Part shown: in pieces, positions 7,667 to 17,428 of the stretch
Layout: each line of letters begins with the position of its first letter
Numbering within the stretch: the first letter of the stretch is position 1
Assembly (NCBI RefSeq): GCF_902498785.1
Contig: NZ_LR701493.1
Span: forward strand, 481,459 to 545,458
DNA from: Sphingomonas sp. EC-HK361
GTDB taxonomy: Bacteria > Pseudomonadota > Alphaproteobacteria > Sphingomonadales > Sphingomonadaceae
Length of the DNA: 64,000 bases
Direction: 5' to 3'
Program-made: the position numbers and the translations under genes
The notes under the pieces: model-generated
What the model saw: only the letters and a program-made list of their open reading frames with translations
Told to the model about the DNA's origin: nothing
Database searches by the model: none

Positions 7667-10384
7667 CTATAGCGTGCGTTCGCGCAGTTCGACCTCGAAG
7701 GTTTCGAGATAATCGCCGGCCTTGATGTCGGTGAAGTTCTGCGTGAACGTCACACCGCATTCCAGCCCTGCGCGCACTTCCGCCACATCGTCCTTGAAGC
7801 GGCGCAGGCTCGCGATCTCGCCCTGGTAGATGATGACGTCCGCCCGCGTGATACGCGCCTTGAGTGCCTTGCGGATGATGCCGTCGGTGACGAGCAGACC
7901 TGCCGCCTTGCCATGCTTGCCGGCGGAGAACACCTCGCGGATTTCGGCGCGGCCGACGACCGTCTCGAACGCCTCGGGGCCGAGCTCGCCCGCCATGCCG
8001 GCGCGGATCTCGTCGATCAGGTCGTAGATCACGTCGTAATATTTCAGCGCCACCTTCTGCCGTTCGGCGATCTCGCGCGCCTTCGCGTTGGCACGGACAT
8101 TGAACCCGATGATCGGCGCGCCCGATGCGCCCGCGAGCGTCACGTCGCTTTCGGTGATGCCGCCGACGCCCGAATGCAGCACCCGCGCCTTGATGTCGTC
8201 GGTCGAGATCTTGTTGATCGACGCGACGATCGCCTCCACCGTGCCTTGCGTGTCGGCCTTGACGACGAGCGGATATTCGATCGCCTGGTTGGCCTTCAGC
8301 GCGGAGAACATCGTCTCCAGGCTCGCCGGCGCCGTAGTCGTGCGCTTCTGGGTGAGCACGCCCTGACGGTAATCGGCAACCTCGCGTGCGCGCGCTTCGG
8401 TTTCGACGACCTGGAGCGCATCGCCCGCCGACGGCGTGCCCGAAATGCCGAGGATCTCGACCGGCATCGACGGGCCTGCTTCCTTCAGCTGGCGCCCCTT
8501 GTCATCGACGATCGCGCGGACCTTGCCGCTTTCCGCGCCGACGACGAAGATGTCGCCGACCTTCAGCGTGCCGCGGTTGACGAGGATCGTCGCGACGGGC
8601 CCGCGCCCCTTGTCGAGCTTCGCTTCGATCACCGTGCCTTCGGCATCGCGATCGGGGTTCGCCTTCAGCTCGAGCAGTTCGGCCTGGAGCTGGATCTTTT
8701 CGATCAGCGTGTCGAGCCCGGTCTTCTTGAGCGCCGACACCTCCACGTCCTGAACCTCGCCGCCCATGTCCTCGACGATCACCTCATGCTCGAGCAGGCG
8801 CTCGCGCACCCGCTGCGGGTTCGCGCCGTCCTTGTCGACCTTGTTGATCGCGACGATCATCGGGACGCCCGCCGCCTTGGTATGGTTGATCGCCTCGATC
8901 GTCTGCGGCATCAGCCCGTCATCGGCAGCGACGACCAGCACGACGATATCGGTGACGTCGGCCCCTCGCGCACGCATCTGCGTGAACGCCTCGTGGCCCG
9001 GCGTGTCGAGGAAGGTGACCTTCGACTTGTCCTTCAGCGTGACCTGATAGGCGCCGATATGCTGGGTGATGCCGCCGGCCTCGCCCTTCACCACGTCGGT
9101 GCCGCGCAGCGCGTCGAGCAGGCTCGTTTTGCCGTGATCGACATGGCCCATGATCGTGACCACAGGCGCACGCGGCTGGAGCTGATCGGCCGAATCTTCG
9201 GTCGTGTCGAGCGCGAGGTCGATGTCCGAATCGGAGACGCGGACGATGTTGTGGCCGAACTCGGTCACCAGCAGCTCGGCGGTGTCCTGATCGATCGTCT
9301 GCGTCATCGTGACGGGCATGCCCATCTTGAACAGCGTCTTGACCAGATCGGCGCCGCGTTCCGCCATGCGGTTGGCGAGCTCCTGGACGGTGATGGCCTC
9401 AGGCACCTGCACGTCGCGGACCTGCTTGGCCTGCGGTTCACGCGGGCCGCCAAAGCCGCGCTTTTCCTTTTCGCGCGCGCGCTTGAGCGCGGCGAGGCTG
9501 CGCGCACGGGCGCCGCCGTCCTCGTTGAGCGCGCGGTTGACGGTCAGCTTGCCGCCACGCCGCTCGTCACCCTTGCGGTCACGCTGCTGCGGACGGGCGG
9601 GCGTGTCGGTGCGGCGCGGCGTCGCCTGGCCGCTGGGAAGCGCACGCGTGCCTGGTGCGGACGCGCTTGCCGCCGCTGCCGGAGCAGGGGCGGCCTTTTC
9701 GACCGGCTTGGGTTGCGGCCTGGGAATGTCGGGACGCGCGACCGGCGAGAAGCGGCGCGGCGCGGGCATCGCCGGATCGCGGGCGAGTTCGACGATCGGC
9801 GGCGGTGCGGCGGGTGCCGGCGCCTCGACGGGAGCTGCTTTCGCTGCGACCCTGGCGGGCGCGTCTGCCGTCGATGCGGGCGGCGCGGCTTCCACCGGTG
9901 CCGACTCGGTTACGGCCGGCTGGCGATCGACTGCAGCAGGCGCCGGCTGTGGCGCGGTTTCGGGCTTGCTTGCGCGTTCCTCGGCGCGGCGTGCCTCCTC
10001 TTCGGCCGCGCGCTGGCGATCGGCTTCCTCGCGGCGCCGTGCATCTTCCTGCGCGTGCATGCGCTGCTCTTCGGCTTCGCGCAGCAGCCTGGCCTGGCGC
10101 TCCTGCGGAGTCAGCGCCGCATCGGACGGTGTCGCGCGCGGCGCGGCGGTGCGCTCGACAGGCGCCTCGGCGGCGGGGGCGGGCGCAGGCTCCGCCACGG
10201 CCGGCGCTGCCTCGGGCGCACCGCCCTGCGGCCCGAGCACGCGGCGACGCTTCACCTCGACCACCACCGTGTTCGAACGGCCGTGGCTGAAGCTCTGCTT
10301 CACCTTGCCGGTCTCGACCGTGCGCTTCAGCCCCAGGGGCGCACGCATTCCGAGCTTCGGCTTGTCGTTTTCGGTCTCGCTCAC
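7667..10384 (-). CDS. infB: Translation initiation factor IF-2
   Basis: A 905-residue GTPase that brings initiator tRNA to the 30S subunit. The first 300 residues are a long Ala/Pro/Glu/Arg-rich low-complexity region with a short IF2 N-terminal box at the start ([20 protein letters not shown]). An IF2_N domain lies near residues 325-375 ([19 protein letters not shown]). The G domain has G1 GHVDHGKTS (about 410), G3 DTPGHEAF and G4 NKVDKD. Domain 2 and the C-terminal fMet-tRNA-binding domain follow. The start is GTG and overlaps the ylxR stop as GTGA, so translation is coupled. Confidence 0.98.
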   Translation of the reverse strand: MSETENDKPKLGMRAPLGLKRTVETGKVKQSFSHGRSNTVVVEVKRRRVLGPQGGAPEAAPAVAEPAPAPAAEAPVERTAAPRATPSDAALTPQERQARLLREAEEQRMHAQEDARRREEADRQRAAEEEARRAEERASKPETAPQPAPAAVDRQPAVTESAPVEAAPPASTADAPARVAAKAAPVEAPAPAAPPPIVELARDPAMPAPRRFSPVARPDIPRPQPKPVEKAAPAPAAAASASAPGTRALPSGQATPRRTDTPARPQQRDRKGDERRGGKLTVNRALNEDGGARARSLAALKRAREKEKRGFGGPREPQAKQVRDVQVPEAITVQELANRMAERGADLVKTLFKMGMPVTMTQTIDQDTAELLVTEFGHNIVRVSDSDIDLALDTTEDSADQLQPRAPVVTIMGHVDHGKTSLLDALRGTDVVKGEAGGITQHIGAYQVTLKDKSKVTFLDTPGHEAFTQMRARGADVTDIVVLVVAADDGLMPQTIEAINHTKAAGVPMIVAINKVDKDGANPQRVRERLLEHEVIVEDMGGEVQDVEVSALKKTGLDTLIEKIQLQAELLELKANPDRDAEGTVIEAKLDKGRGPVATILVNRGTLKVGDIFVVGAESGKVRAIVDDKGRQLKEAGPSMPVEILGISGTPSAGDALQVVETEARAREVADYRQGVLTQKRTTTAPASLETMFSALKANQAIEYPLVVKADTQGTVEAIVASINKISTDDIKARVLHSGVGGITESDVTLAGASGAPIIGFNVRANAKAREIAERQKVALKYYDVIYDLIDEIRAGMAGELGPEAFETVVGRAEIREVFSAGKHGKAAGLLVTDGIIRKALKARITRADVIIYQGEIASLRRFKDDVAEVRAGLECGVTFTQNFTDIKAGDYLETFEVELRERTL

Positions 10385-11124
10385 TCAAAATCCTCTTGGG
10401 CTATCGTCGGCCTGAGCTCGGTGGCCTGGGCGGCGGCAATGCCGGTCGCCGATGCGCCTTGCGAGGCCGTTTCGCAAGGTGCGTGCTTCAGGTCGGATCC
10501 GATAAAGTGCAGCCACCGATCGAGCGCGTCGCCCAATCGCATGGCCGCCAGACGGTCTGTAACGCCGATATGTACCACATTTTCGCGGCCCAGCGCCATC
10601 GCCAATATGGTGCGCGAGGCTGGCAACGCCAACCCCTTCAGGTCGCTGCCTTCGCGGTCGCTGCCGACCCGCCACGCCTGGGCAAGCTTGCGCGCACCAT
10701 CGGCGGCGGCATCGGCCGCGTGGTAAAGCGCATGAAGCTTGCCGCTGCGCGCCGCGTCCTCGATCCGGTCGGACCCGGTCAGCAGATTGCCCGATCGCGA
10801 TTCCAGCCCGAGCCGGTCGAGTGCGTTGCGTTCCAGCGCGGCGGCGATCCTGGCGGGCAGATCGTCGGGCAGCGCGAAATCATTGGCCTTGAACGCGCGC
10901 GCCAGGGCGCCGCGAAGCTTGCCCTTCGCCAGCGCCGACTCGAGCGCGGCACGGTCCACCCCGATCCACGCGCCCCGCCCCGGCGCCCTGGCGCGCACGT
11001 CGGGCAGCACCTGCCCGTCGGGCGCCAGCGCCAGCCGTACAAGTCGATCCTGCCCGCTCCGCTCGCGGGTCAGGATGCAGGAGCGTTCGGGGCCTTCTAC
11101 CGGCTCATTGTCCCGGGACCGCAT
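10381..11124 (-). CDS. YlxR-like RNA-binding protein with C-terminal L7Ae-like domain
   Basis: A 247-residue protein. The first 90 residues match the YlxR (DUF448) family: ERSCILTRE near 13 and PGRGAWIGVDR near 48. The second half (DRLGLESRSGNLLTGSDRI onward, HALYHAADAA, GRENVVHIGV) resembles the L7Ae/YlxQ RNA-binding fold. In Firmicutes these are two genes, ylxR and ylxQ, beside nusA and infB; alphaproteobacteria often carry the fusion. The function is not settled; RNA binding in ribosome or RNase P biology has been proposed for the family. Confidence 0.85.
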   Translation of the reverse strand: MRSRDNEPVEGPERSCILTRERSGQDRLVRLALAPDGQVLPDVRARAPGRGAWIGVDRAALESALAKGKLRGALARAFKANDFALPDDLPARIAAALERNALDRLGLESRSGNLLTGSDRIEDAARSGKLHALYHAADAAADGARKLAQAWRVGSDREGSDLKGLALPASRTILAMALGRENVVHIGVTDRLAAMRLGDALDRWLHFIGSDLKHAPCETASQGASATGIAAAQATELRPTIAQEDFE

Positions 11125-11359
11125 GCGCGTCTCCCCGGGGTTCGGTGGCAGGGACCGGGGCGGGCGGGTTCGCGCCGCGGTCGGCGATCAGGATGCCGCC
11201 GGCGCCGTAATTTTCCGTCGAGACTTCCTCGATCACGATCTGCACCGCCGCCGGGTTCTTGCCCAGCCGCGCGACCAGCGAGGCCGTGACGTCTGCCACG
11301 ATCCCCGCCTTTTGCGCCTTGGTGGCGGTGCCCGAAATCCTGATCGAGACGAACGGCAT
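11105..11359 (-). CDS. 4-oxalocrotonate tautomerase-like protein
   Basis: An 84-residue protein starting MPFVSIRISG, with Pro2 as the catalytic base typical of the tautomerase superfamily, and KAGIVADVTASLVARLGKNP and VQIVIEEVSTENYGAGG in the expected helix-strand order. The last 20 residues go beyond the usual 60-70 and overlap the next gene by 20 bases. The ATG overlaps the nusA stop (TGATG). A small-molecule tautomerase between nusA and ylxR is not part of the classic operon; its substrate is unknown. Confidence 0.85.
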   Translation of the reverse strand: MPFVSIRISGTATKAQKAGIVADVTASLVARLGKNPAAVQIVIEEVSTENYGAGGILIADRGANPPAPVPATEPRGDAHAVPGQ

Positions 11360-12981
11360 CAGGCCTCCTCGCCCTCCGCGTCAGCGGTTGCCGCCGCCGG
11401 CTCGTCCTCGAACCAGTGCGCGCGGGCGGCCATGATCATCTCGTTGCCCTGCTCCTCGGTCAGGCCGTATTCCTGCAGAACGCCGCCCTTGTGCTCGGGG
11501 CGCTTGGGGGCATCCTCGCTGCGGCGGCGCGGCTCGATGCGCTTCTTCTCGATCAGCTCGTCGGTCGCCAGATCGGCGAGGTCGTCGAGCGTCTTGATAC
11601 CCGCCTTGCCGAGCGTGACCAGCATCGCCTCGGTCATATACGGCAGGTCCGCGAGCGCATCCTCGACGCCTAGGGCCGTGCGCTCCTCGCGGGCGGCCTG
11701 TTCGCGGCGTTCGAGCGCTTCCTGCGCGCGGCTCTGCAACTCCTGCGCGAGGTCTTCGTCGAAGCCCTCGATCCCGGCCAGCTCGTCGAGCTCGACATAG
11801 GCGACCTCTTCCAGCGCGCCGAAGCCTTCGGCGACCAGCAGCTGCGCCAGCGTCTCGTCGACGTCCAGCTCGGTCTGGAACATCTCGGTGCGCTCGGTGA
11901 ATTCCTTCTGGCGCTTCTCCGACGCATCGGCCTCGGTCAGGATGTCGATCGCCTTTGCGGTCAACTGCGAGGCGAGACGGACGTTCTGCCCACGCCGCCC
12001 GATCGCGAGCGACAACTGATCGTCGGGAACGACGACCTCGATCCGGTCCTCTTCCTCGTCGATGACGACGCGGCTGACGTTCGCGGGCTGGAGCGCGTTC
12101 ACCACGAAGGTCGCGGTATCGGGCGACCACGGAATGATGTCGATCTTCTCGCCCTGCATTTCCTGCACGACGGCCTGCACGCGGCTGCCCTTCATGCCGA
12201 CGCACGCGCCGACCGGATCGATGCTGCTGTCGTGCGAGATGACGCCGATCTTGGCGCGGCTGCCGGGGTCGCGCGCCGCGGCCTTGATCTCGATGATGCC
12301 GTCGTAGATCTCGGGGACTTCCTGCGCGAACAGTTTCTTCATGAAGTCGGGATGCGCGCGGCTGAGGAAGATCTGCGGGCCGCGGTTCTCGCGGCGCACG
12401 CTGAAGATCAGGCTGCGGATGCGGTCGTTGACGCGCACGACTTCGCGGGGAATCTGCTGGTCGCGGCGGATGACGCCTTCCGCGCGGCCGAGATCAACGA
12501 CGATATGGCCGAACTCGACCCGCTTGACGACGCCGGTGATGATCTCGCCGGCACGGTCCTTGAACTCCTCGAACTGGCGCTCGCGCTCGGCATCGCGGAC
12601 TTTCTGGAAGATCGTCTGCTTCGCCGCCTGTGCCTGGATGCGGCCGAACTCGATCGGGGGCAGCGGATCGACGAGGAAGTCGCCGACGACTGCGCCCGCC
12701 TGCAGCTTCTGCGCGCCTTTCACGTCCACCTGCTTGTAGATGTCGTCGACCAGCTCGACGACCTCGACGACGCGCCACAGGCGCAGGTCGCCGTTATTCG
12801 CGTCGAGCTTGGCGCGGATATCCATTTCCTGGCCGTAGCGGGTGCGCGCAGCGCGCTGGATCGCGTCCTCCATCGCCTCGATGACGATCGCCTTGTCGAT
12901 CATCTTCTCGCTCGCGACCGAATTCGCGATCGCGATCAGTTCCGCGCGGTTCGCGGTAACGCCGGAAGTCGCCGTGGCCAT
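11359..12981 (-). CDS. nusA: Transcription termination/antitermination factor NusA
   Basis: A 540-residue RNA polymerase-binding elongation factor. An N-terminal polymerase-binding domain (SEKMIDKAIVIEAMEDAIQ) precedes S1 (FKDRAGEIITGVVKRVEFG, about 143) and two KH domains (GVISHDSSIDPVGACVGMKG, then LSLAIGRRGQNVRLASQL, about 315). The acidic C-terminal part has helix-hairpin-helix repeats typical of proteobacterial NusA (LLVAEGFGALEEVAY, LAGIEGFDEDLA). Start and rimP stop overlap as TGATG. Confidence 0.98.
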   Translation of the reverse strand: MATATSGVTANRAELIAIANSVASEKMIDKAIVIEAMEDAIQRAARTRYGQEMDIRAKLDANNGDLRLWRVVEVVELVDDIYKQVDVKGAQKLQAGAVVGDFLVDPLPPIEFGRIQAQAAKQTIFQKVRDAERERQFEEFKDRAGEIITGVVKRVEFGHIVVDLGRAEGVIRRDQQIPREVVRVNDRIRSLIFSVRRENRGPQIFLSRAHPDFMKKLFAQEVPEIYDGIIEIKAAARDPGSRAKIGVISHDSSIDPVGACVGMKGSRVQAVVQEMQGEKIDIIPWSPDTATFVVNALQPANVSRVVIDEEEDRIEVVVPDDQLSLAIGRRGQNVRLASQLTAKAIDILTEADASEKRQKEFTERTEMFQTELDVDETLAQLLVAEGFGALEEVAYVELDELAGIEGFDEDLAQELQSRAQEALERREQAAREERTALGVEDALADLPYMTEAMLVTLGKAGIKTLDDLADLATDELIEKKRIEPRRRSEDAPKRPEHKGGVLQEYGLTEEQGNEMIMAARAHWFEDEPAAATADAEGEEA

Positions 12982-13580
12982 CAGTTCGTTTCCTCTGCTT
13001 GCGCCGCGTCGGACGCGTCGCCTGTGTCTTCGTCTATGTCTTCGAATTCGTCGGCGCCCTCGGCCGAGAGCGGCGCGGTGGCGGCGAGCAGCCGGTCAGT
13101 GAAGACGAGCTTCGCCTCCTCGATCCGCGCGAACGGCAGCATGAAGGTCGCGCCGGCCGCGGAGCGGAGCATCACGACGCCGCCCTTCTCGTCAACGCCG
13201 GCGAGATCGCCCTTGAACGTCCGCTGTCCACCCAGCTTCTCGACGAGCGTGATCCGCGCCTCGTGCCCCGCCCAGTCGGTAAAGTCCTTCAGCCGGGTCA
13301 GCGGCCGGTCGATGCCGGGGCTCGACACCTCAAGCCGGTAGGCGTCCTCGATCGGGTCACGGTCTTCCGCCTCCAGCGCGTCGAGCCTGTCGGACACCCG
13401 GCGCGACAGGTCGGCGCAGTCGTCGATCGTCAGCTGGCGGGTATCGGGGCGCTCCGCCATGATTTGCAGCGTGCGCTCGTCGCCGCGCCCGAACAGCTTC
13501 ACGCGCACCAGGTCGAAGCCCAGCGCGCGCGCCTCGGGCTCGATCAGGTCGGTCAGCTTGGCGATATCGGCCACGGGCAC
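12981..13580 (-). CDS. rimP: Ribosome maturation factor RimP
   Basis: A 199-residue factor for 30S assembly. It has the conserved N-terminal alpha/beta part (LTDLIEPEARALGFDLVRVKL) and LEVSSPGIDRPLTRLKDF near 107, then a SH3-like barrel and an acidic tail (EGADEFEDIDEDTGDASDA). Two GTG codons two residues apart can start it; the second (13574) has AAAGG at better spacing. It is the first gene of the leftward operon. Confidence 0.96.
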   Translation of the reverse strand: MPVADIAKLTDLIEPEARALGFDLVRVKLFGRGDERTLQIMAERPDTRQLTIDDCADLSRRVSDRLDALEAEDRDPIEDAYRLEVSSPGIDRPLTRLKDFTDWAGHEARITLVEKLGGQRTFKGDLAGVDEKGGVVMLRSAAGATFMLPFARIEEAKLVFTDRLLAATAPLSAEGADEFEDIDEDTGDASDAAQAEETN

Positions 13581-13660
13581 CTTTCGGACATGCGTTTCTT
13601 GCCGCCGCGGAGCCGGGCCCCGCAGCCTCCTTCACCTGGCGATGTAAGAGATGCGAGAGC

Positions 13661-13689
13661 GCTATAGCGCCGACGCCCCGATCGCACAA
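13661..13689 (-). promoter_or_regulatory. Candidate promoter of the rimP-nusA-infB operon
   Basis: On the minus strand CTTGTGC (TTGTGC at 13684-13689) and CTATAGC (TATAGC at 13661-13666) are 17 bases apart, close to the alphaproteobacterial CTTGAC/CTATAT form. It lies about 80 bases upstream of rimP in the divergent spacer. The -10 is embedded in the palindrome GCGCTATAGCGC. Confidence 0.5.
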
Positions 13690-13752
13690 GCGCTTGCCGC
13701 ATCCATTGCGGCGCCGATACGTTCATGCCGTTGTCACGACCGGGAGATAGTG

Positions 13753-14949
13753 ATGCGTTCTTCGATCCTTGCCGCCCTGCCGATCATCCTCGTCGCCTGT
13801 TCGAGCAGCGGCACCATGGCCGAGTCCCCGGCCCCAGCACCCAGCGAAGACGGACTGGTGGCGCAGGCGGACAGGGCGGACCAGCGGCCGTTCGCGACCA
13901 GCGTCATCGCGGATTTCGAGGCGCCCTGGGCGATGACCTTCCTGCCCGACGCGCGCATGCTCGTCACCGAAAAGGCGGGTCAGATGCTGCTCGTCTCCGC
14001 CGACGGCACGCAGCGACAGACGATCGCGACGATTCCCGTCGATTCGGCCGGACAGGGCGCGTTGATGGACGTCGTCCTCGCGCCTGATTTCGCGACGTCG
14101 AAGCGCGTGTATTTCAGCTATGCCGCGGCCGGCGAGGGCGGCAAGGGTGTCGTCCTGGCGCGCGGGGTGCTGGAGGAAAGGCAGGTCCAGTGCATCAAGG
14201 CGCCGTGTCCGCCGGTCGCGCGGCTGTCCGGCATCGAAACACTGTTCCGCGCGCATCCGCTCGTGGACGGAGACGGGCATTATTCCGGCAGGATCGCTTT
14301 CTCGCCGGACGGCAAATATCTGTTCTTCACCAATGGCGAGCGGCAGAAATTCACGCCTGCGCAGGACCCCAAGGTCACGCTGGGCAAGGTGCTGCGGCTG
14401 ACGCTCGACGGCAAGCCGGCGCCCGGCAACCCGCTTGCCGCGAAGGGCTTCGATCCCGCCATCTGGTCCTACGGCCACCGCAACCTGCTCGGCATCGCGT
14501 TCGATTCGGCGGGCAATCTGTGGGAGCAGGAAATGGGGCCGAAGGGCGGCGACGAGATCAATCTCATCAAGCCCGGGCTGAACTATGGCTGGCCCAGGGC
14601 ATCGAACGGCAGCAATTACGACGACACCGACATCCCCGATCACCGCGCCGGCGACGGCTATGAACCGCCCAAGGTCTGGTGGAACCCGTCGATCTCGCCT
14701 GCGGGGCTGATGATCTATTCGGGCAACCTCTTCCCGCAGTGGAAGGGCGATGCCTTTGTCGGCGGGCTGTCGTCGAAGGCACTTTTGCGCATCGATCTTG
14801 ACGGCACCAATGCAAGGAAGGGCGACCAATGGGACATGGGTGCGCGTATCCGCGAGGTGGAGCAGGGGCCGGACGGCGCGATCTGGCTGCTGGAGGATGG
14901 CGGGCGGGGCTCACAGGGGCGGCTTCTCAAGCTGACGCCGCGGTCATGA
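13753..14949 (+). CDS. PQQ-type sugar dehydrogenase lipoprotein, first of a tandem pair
   Basis: A 398-residue member of the soluble glucose dehydrogenase/YliI six-bladed propeller family, which oxidises aldose sugars with PQQ. The lipobox IILVAC gives a lipidated Cys16. Family motifs are APWAMTFLPD near the start, GRIAFSPDGKYLF, SYGHRNLLGIAFD, EMGPKGGDEINLI and LNYGWP. The start has GGGAGA upstream; earlier in-frame codons give no signal peptide. The gene overlaps the next by ATGA. Whether it uses PQQ depends on supply; no pqq genes are in view. Confidence 0.88.
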   Translation: MRSSILAALPIILVACSSSGTMAESPAPAPSEDGLVAQADRADQRPFATSVIADFEAPWAMTFLPDARMLVTEKAGQMLLVSADGTQRQTIATIPVDSAGQGALMDVVLAPDFATSKRVYFSYAAAGEGGKGVVLARGVLEERQVQCIKAPCPPVARLSGIETLFRAHPLVDGDGHYSGRIAFSPDGKYLFFTNGERQKFTPAQDPKVTLGKVLRLTLDGKPAPGNPLAAKGFDPAIWSYGHRNLLGIAFDSAGNLWEQEMGPKGGDEINLIKPGLNYGWPRASNGSNYDDTDIPDHRAGDGYEPPKVWWNPSISPAGLMIYSGNLFPQWKGDAFVGGLSSKALLRIDLDGTNARKGDQWDMGARIREVEQGPDGAIWLLEDGGRGSQGRLLKLTPRS

Positions 14950-16115
14950 TCCGCCGCGCGCTCACGCCGCTTGCGCTGCTGCTCGTCGCTGCGTGCGGTG
15001 GCGAAGGGGGCGGCACGATCGGCTCCGCTCCGACACCCACACCCACACCTACACCGACGCCCGCCCCCTCGCCGACGCCGGCGCCAACGACGACGGCGGT
15101 GACCCGCACACCCGTCGCGTCGTTCGACAATCCCTGGGCGATGGTGTTCCTGCCCGACGGACAGCTTCTGGTCACCGAAAAGCCGGGGCGGCTGCAACTC
15201 GTCACCCAGGCGGGCGTGAAGACGCCGGTCACCGGCGTGCCGGCCGTTACCTATTCGGGCCAGCTGGGGTTCCAGGACGTGATCCTCGATCCCGGGTTCG
15301 CGACCAACCGCGTCGTTTACCTGAGCTATGCGGAGCCGGCGTCGGGCGGTCGATCCGCGCTGGCGGTCGCGCGTGCCACGCTGGCCACCGGTTCGGCGCC
15401 GCGGCTCGACAGCCTCAGCGTCATCTGGCGCGCGGTGCCCGCCACCACCGGCGGCCAGCTCGGCGCACGGCTCGCCTTTTCACCGGACGGGCATCTGTTC
15501 GTCTCCACCGGGGAGCGCCAGCAGGGCGCGCCGGCGCAGGACATGGGCGGGACGCTCGGCAAGATCGTGCGTCTCAATGCTGACGGCTCGGTACCGGCGG
15601 GCAATCCCTTTGCGGCGACGTCAGGCGCGCGGCCGGAAATCTGGACGCTCGGCCACCGCAATCCCTACGGCCTCGTCTTCGCCCGCGACGGCCGTCTGTT
15701 CGAAAGCGAGATGGGTCCGGCGGGTGGCGACGAGTTCAATCTCATCACGGGGGGAAAGAATTACGGCTGGCCCAACGTGTCGGAGGGCGACAATTACGAC
15801 GGCACGCCGATCCCGCGCCACGCGACCAATCCCGCCTACACCCCGCCGCTGACAAGCTGGACGCCGGTGATCGCGCCGGGCGGAATGATCGAATATCGCG
15901 GCACGCGCTTCAGCGGGTGGGACGGCGACTTCATCCTGGCCGGGCTGGCGGCGCAGGCGATCGTCCGGGTGCGCGTCAGCGGCACCACCGCGAGCGAAGC
16001 GGGGCGGATCAGCCTCGGCGCGCGCATCCGCGAGGTCGAGCAGGGGCCGGACGGCGCGATCTGGGTGCTGGAGGATGGCGGCGGCGGCCGGCTCATCCGG
16101 CTTGATCCCGCCTGA
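14946..16115 (+). CDS. PQQ-type sugar dehydrogenase lipoprotein, second of a tandem pair
   Basis: A 389-residue paralogue of the preceding gene. A lipoprotein signal (lipobox VAAC, Cys17) is followed by a Thr-Pro repeat linker, about residues 28-50, which would hold the propeller away from the membrane. The propeller has NPWAMVFLPDGQLLVTEK, LGHRNPYGLVF, EMGPAGGDEFNLI and KNYGWPN. Both proteins end in the same REVEQGPDGAIW-L/V-LEDGG block, showing duplication. The ATGA overlap indicates co-translation. Confidence 0.88.
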   Translation: MIRRALTPLALLLVAACGGEGGGTIGSAPTPTPTPTPTPAPSPTPAPTTTAVTRTPVASFDNPWAMVFLPDGQLLVTEKPGRLQLVTQAGVKTPVTGVPAVTYSGQLGFQDVILDPGFATNRVVYLSYAEPASGGRSALAVARATLATGSAPRLDSLSVIWRAVPATTGGQLGARLAFSPDGHLFVSTGERQQGAPAQDMGGTLGKIVRLNADGSVPAGNPFAATSGARPEIWTLGHRNPYGLVFARDGRLFESEMGPAGGDEFNLITGGKNYGWPNVSEGDNYDGTPIPRHATNPAYTPPLTSWTPVIAPGGMIEYRGTRFSGWDGDFILAGLAAQAIVRVRVSGTTASEAGRISLGARIREVEQGPDGAIWVLEDGGGGRLIRLDPA

Positions 16116-16121
16116 CGTAAA

Positions 16122-17372
16122 TCAGGCGGCAAACAGTTCGAGCTGCTCGCGCTTCGGCACCACCATCGGTTTCAGATCGGCGCGGTCGGTCAGCGCCACC
16201 GGTCGCCAGTCGTTAGTGACGATGAACGGCCGCATCTTGGCAACCGACACCGTCAAGCGCCCCACATCGGCCAGCGACAGCCTTCGCCAACGCCGCGCGC
16301 CAAGGATCGCGTTCACCGCTTTCACGCCAAGCCCCGGGACGCGCAGCAGCATCTCGCGCGGCGCGCGGTTGATATCGATCGGGAAGGACGCCCGGAATTT
16401 CAGCGCCCAGGCGAGCTTGGGATCGATGTCGAGCGGCAGCATCCCCGTCGCATCGTCCGCCGCCGCGACGACCTCGCGTGGCGCAAAACCGTAGAAGCGC
16501 ATCAGCCAGTCGGACTGATAGAGCCTGTGTTCGCGCATCAGCGGCGGGCGCTGGAGCGGTAGCACCGCGCTGGCATCGGGAATCGGGCTGAACGCCGAAT
16601 AATAGACGCGCTTCAAGGTGAATCGGTCGTAGAGAGTCGCGGCCTTCGTCACGATATCGCCGTCCGTCGCCGCATCCGCGCCGACGATCATCTGGGTCGA
16701 TTGGCCGGCAGGTGCGAAACGCGGCGCGGAGCGGTATTTCTTCCGCGCGTCGGCGGTATCGACGATCGTCGCCTTCGTCTCCCCCATCGCACTCTCGATC
16801 CGCGCGCCGTCCTTTTCGGGCGCCAGCCGCTTCAATCCGCCGGCGGTCGGAAGCTCGACGTTGATCGACAGGCGATCGGCGTGAAGTCCCGCCTGCCGCA
16901 CCAGCTCCGGATCGGCGTCGGGGATCGTCTTGAGGTGAATATAGCCGCGGAAATCATGATCCTCGCGCAGCGACCGCGCGACCTCGCCGATCTGCTCCAT
17001 CGTGTAGTTGGACGTTCCGATGATGCCCGAGGACAGAAACAGCCCCTCGATGTAGTTGCGCTTGTAGAAGGCGAGGGTGAGATCGACGACTTCCTTCGCG
17101 GTAAAGCGCGCGCGCCGCACGTTCGAGCTCTTGCGGTTGATGCAGTAATGGCAGTCGAAGATGCAGCTGTTCGTCAGCAGGATTTTCAGCAGGCTGATGC
17201 AACGGCCATCGGGCGCATAGGCGTGGCAGATGCCCATGCCGGCATCGGTCGATCCCAGCCCCTTGCCGTCGCGCGAGGTGCGCTTCACCGATCCCGACGA
17301 GGCGCACGACGCATCGTATTTCGCTGCGTCGGCAAGGATTTCCAGCTTCTGTCGGACATCGAGCTGCGCCAT
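16122..17372 (-). CDS. Radical SAM protein, putative DNA modification/repair type
   Basis: A 416-residue protein. The Fe-S site is Cx3Cx2C in NSCIFDCHYCINR (about residue 86 onward), with a preceding SDAG-like segment (GLGSTDAGMGICHAYAP). A C-terminal helix-hairpin-helix (MLLRVPGLGVKAVNAIL) would bind DNA. This is the layout of the family named putative DNA modification/repair radical SAM protein, which usually sits beside a uracil-glycosylase-like partner. No such partner is adjacent here: on one side is the sugar dehydrogenase pair, on the other a divergent glycosyltransferase. The start MAQLDVRQKLEIL was chosen because the upstream extension is basic and non-homologous. Confidence 0.88.
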   Translation of the reverse strand: MAQLDVRQKLEILADAAKYDASCASSGSVKRTSRDGKGLGSTDAGMGICHAYAPDGRCISLLKILLTNSCIFDCHYCINRKSSNVRRARFTAKEVVDLTLAFYKRNYIEGLFLSSGIIGTSNYTMEQIGEVARSLREDHDFRGYIHLKTIPDADPELVRQAGLHADRLSINVELPTAGGLKRLAPEKDGARIESAMGETKATIVDTADARKKYRSAPRFAPAGQSTQMIVGADAATDGDIVTKAATLYDRFTLKRVYYSAFSPIPDASAVLPLQRPPLMREHRLYQSDWLMRFYGFAPREVVAAADDATGMLPLDIDPKLAWALKFRASFPIDINRAPREMLLRVPGLGVKAVNAILGARRWRRLSLADVGRLTVSVAKMRPFIVTNDWRPVALTDRADLKPMVVPKREQLELFAA

Positions 17373-17428
17373 GCGTTCCTTATATGTTCGGCGTGGCCGA
17401 AAGCCAAGCGCTCGATTATGGCGAGGGA

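Noticed and set aside
7913-10726. A 937-codon open frame opposite infB
   Set aside because: Same reason: shadow of a GC-rich gene on the other strand.
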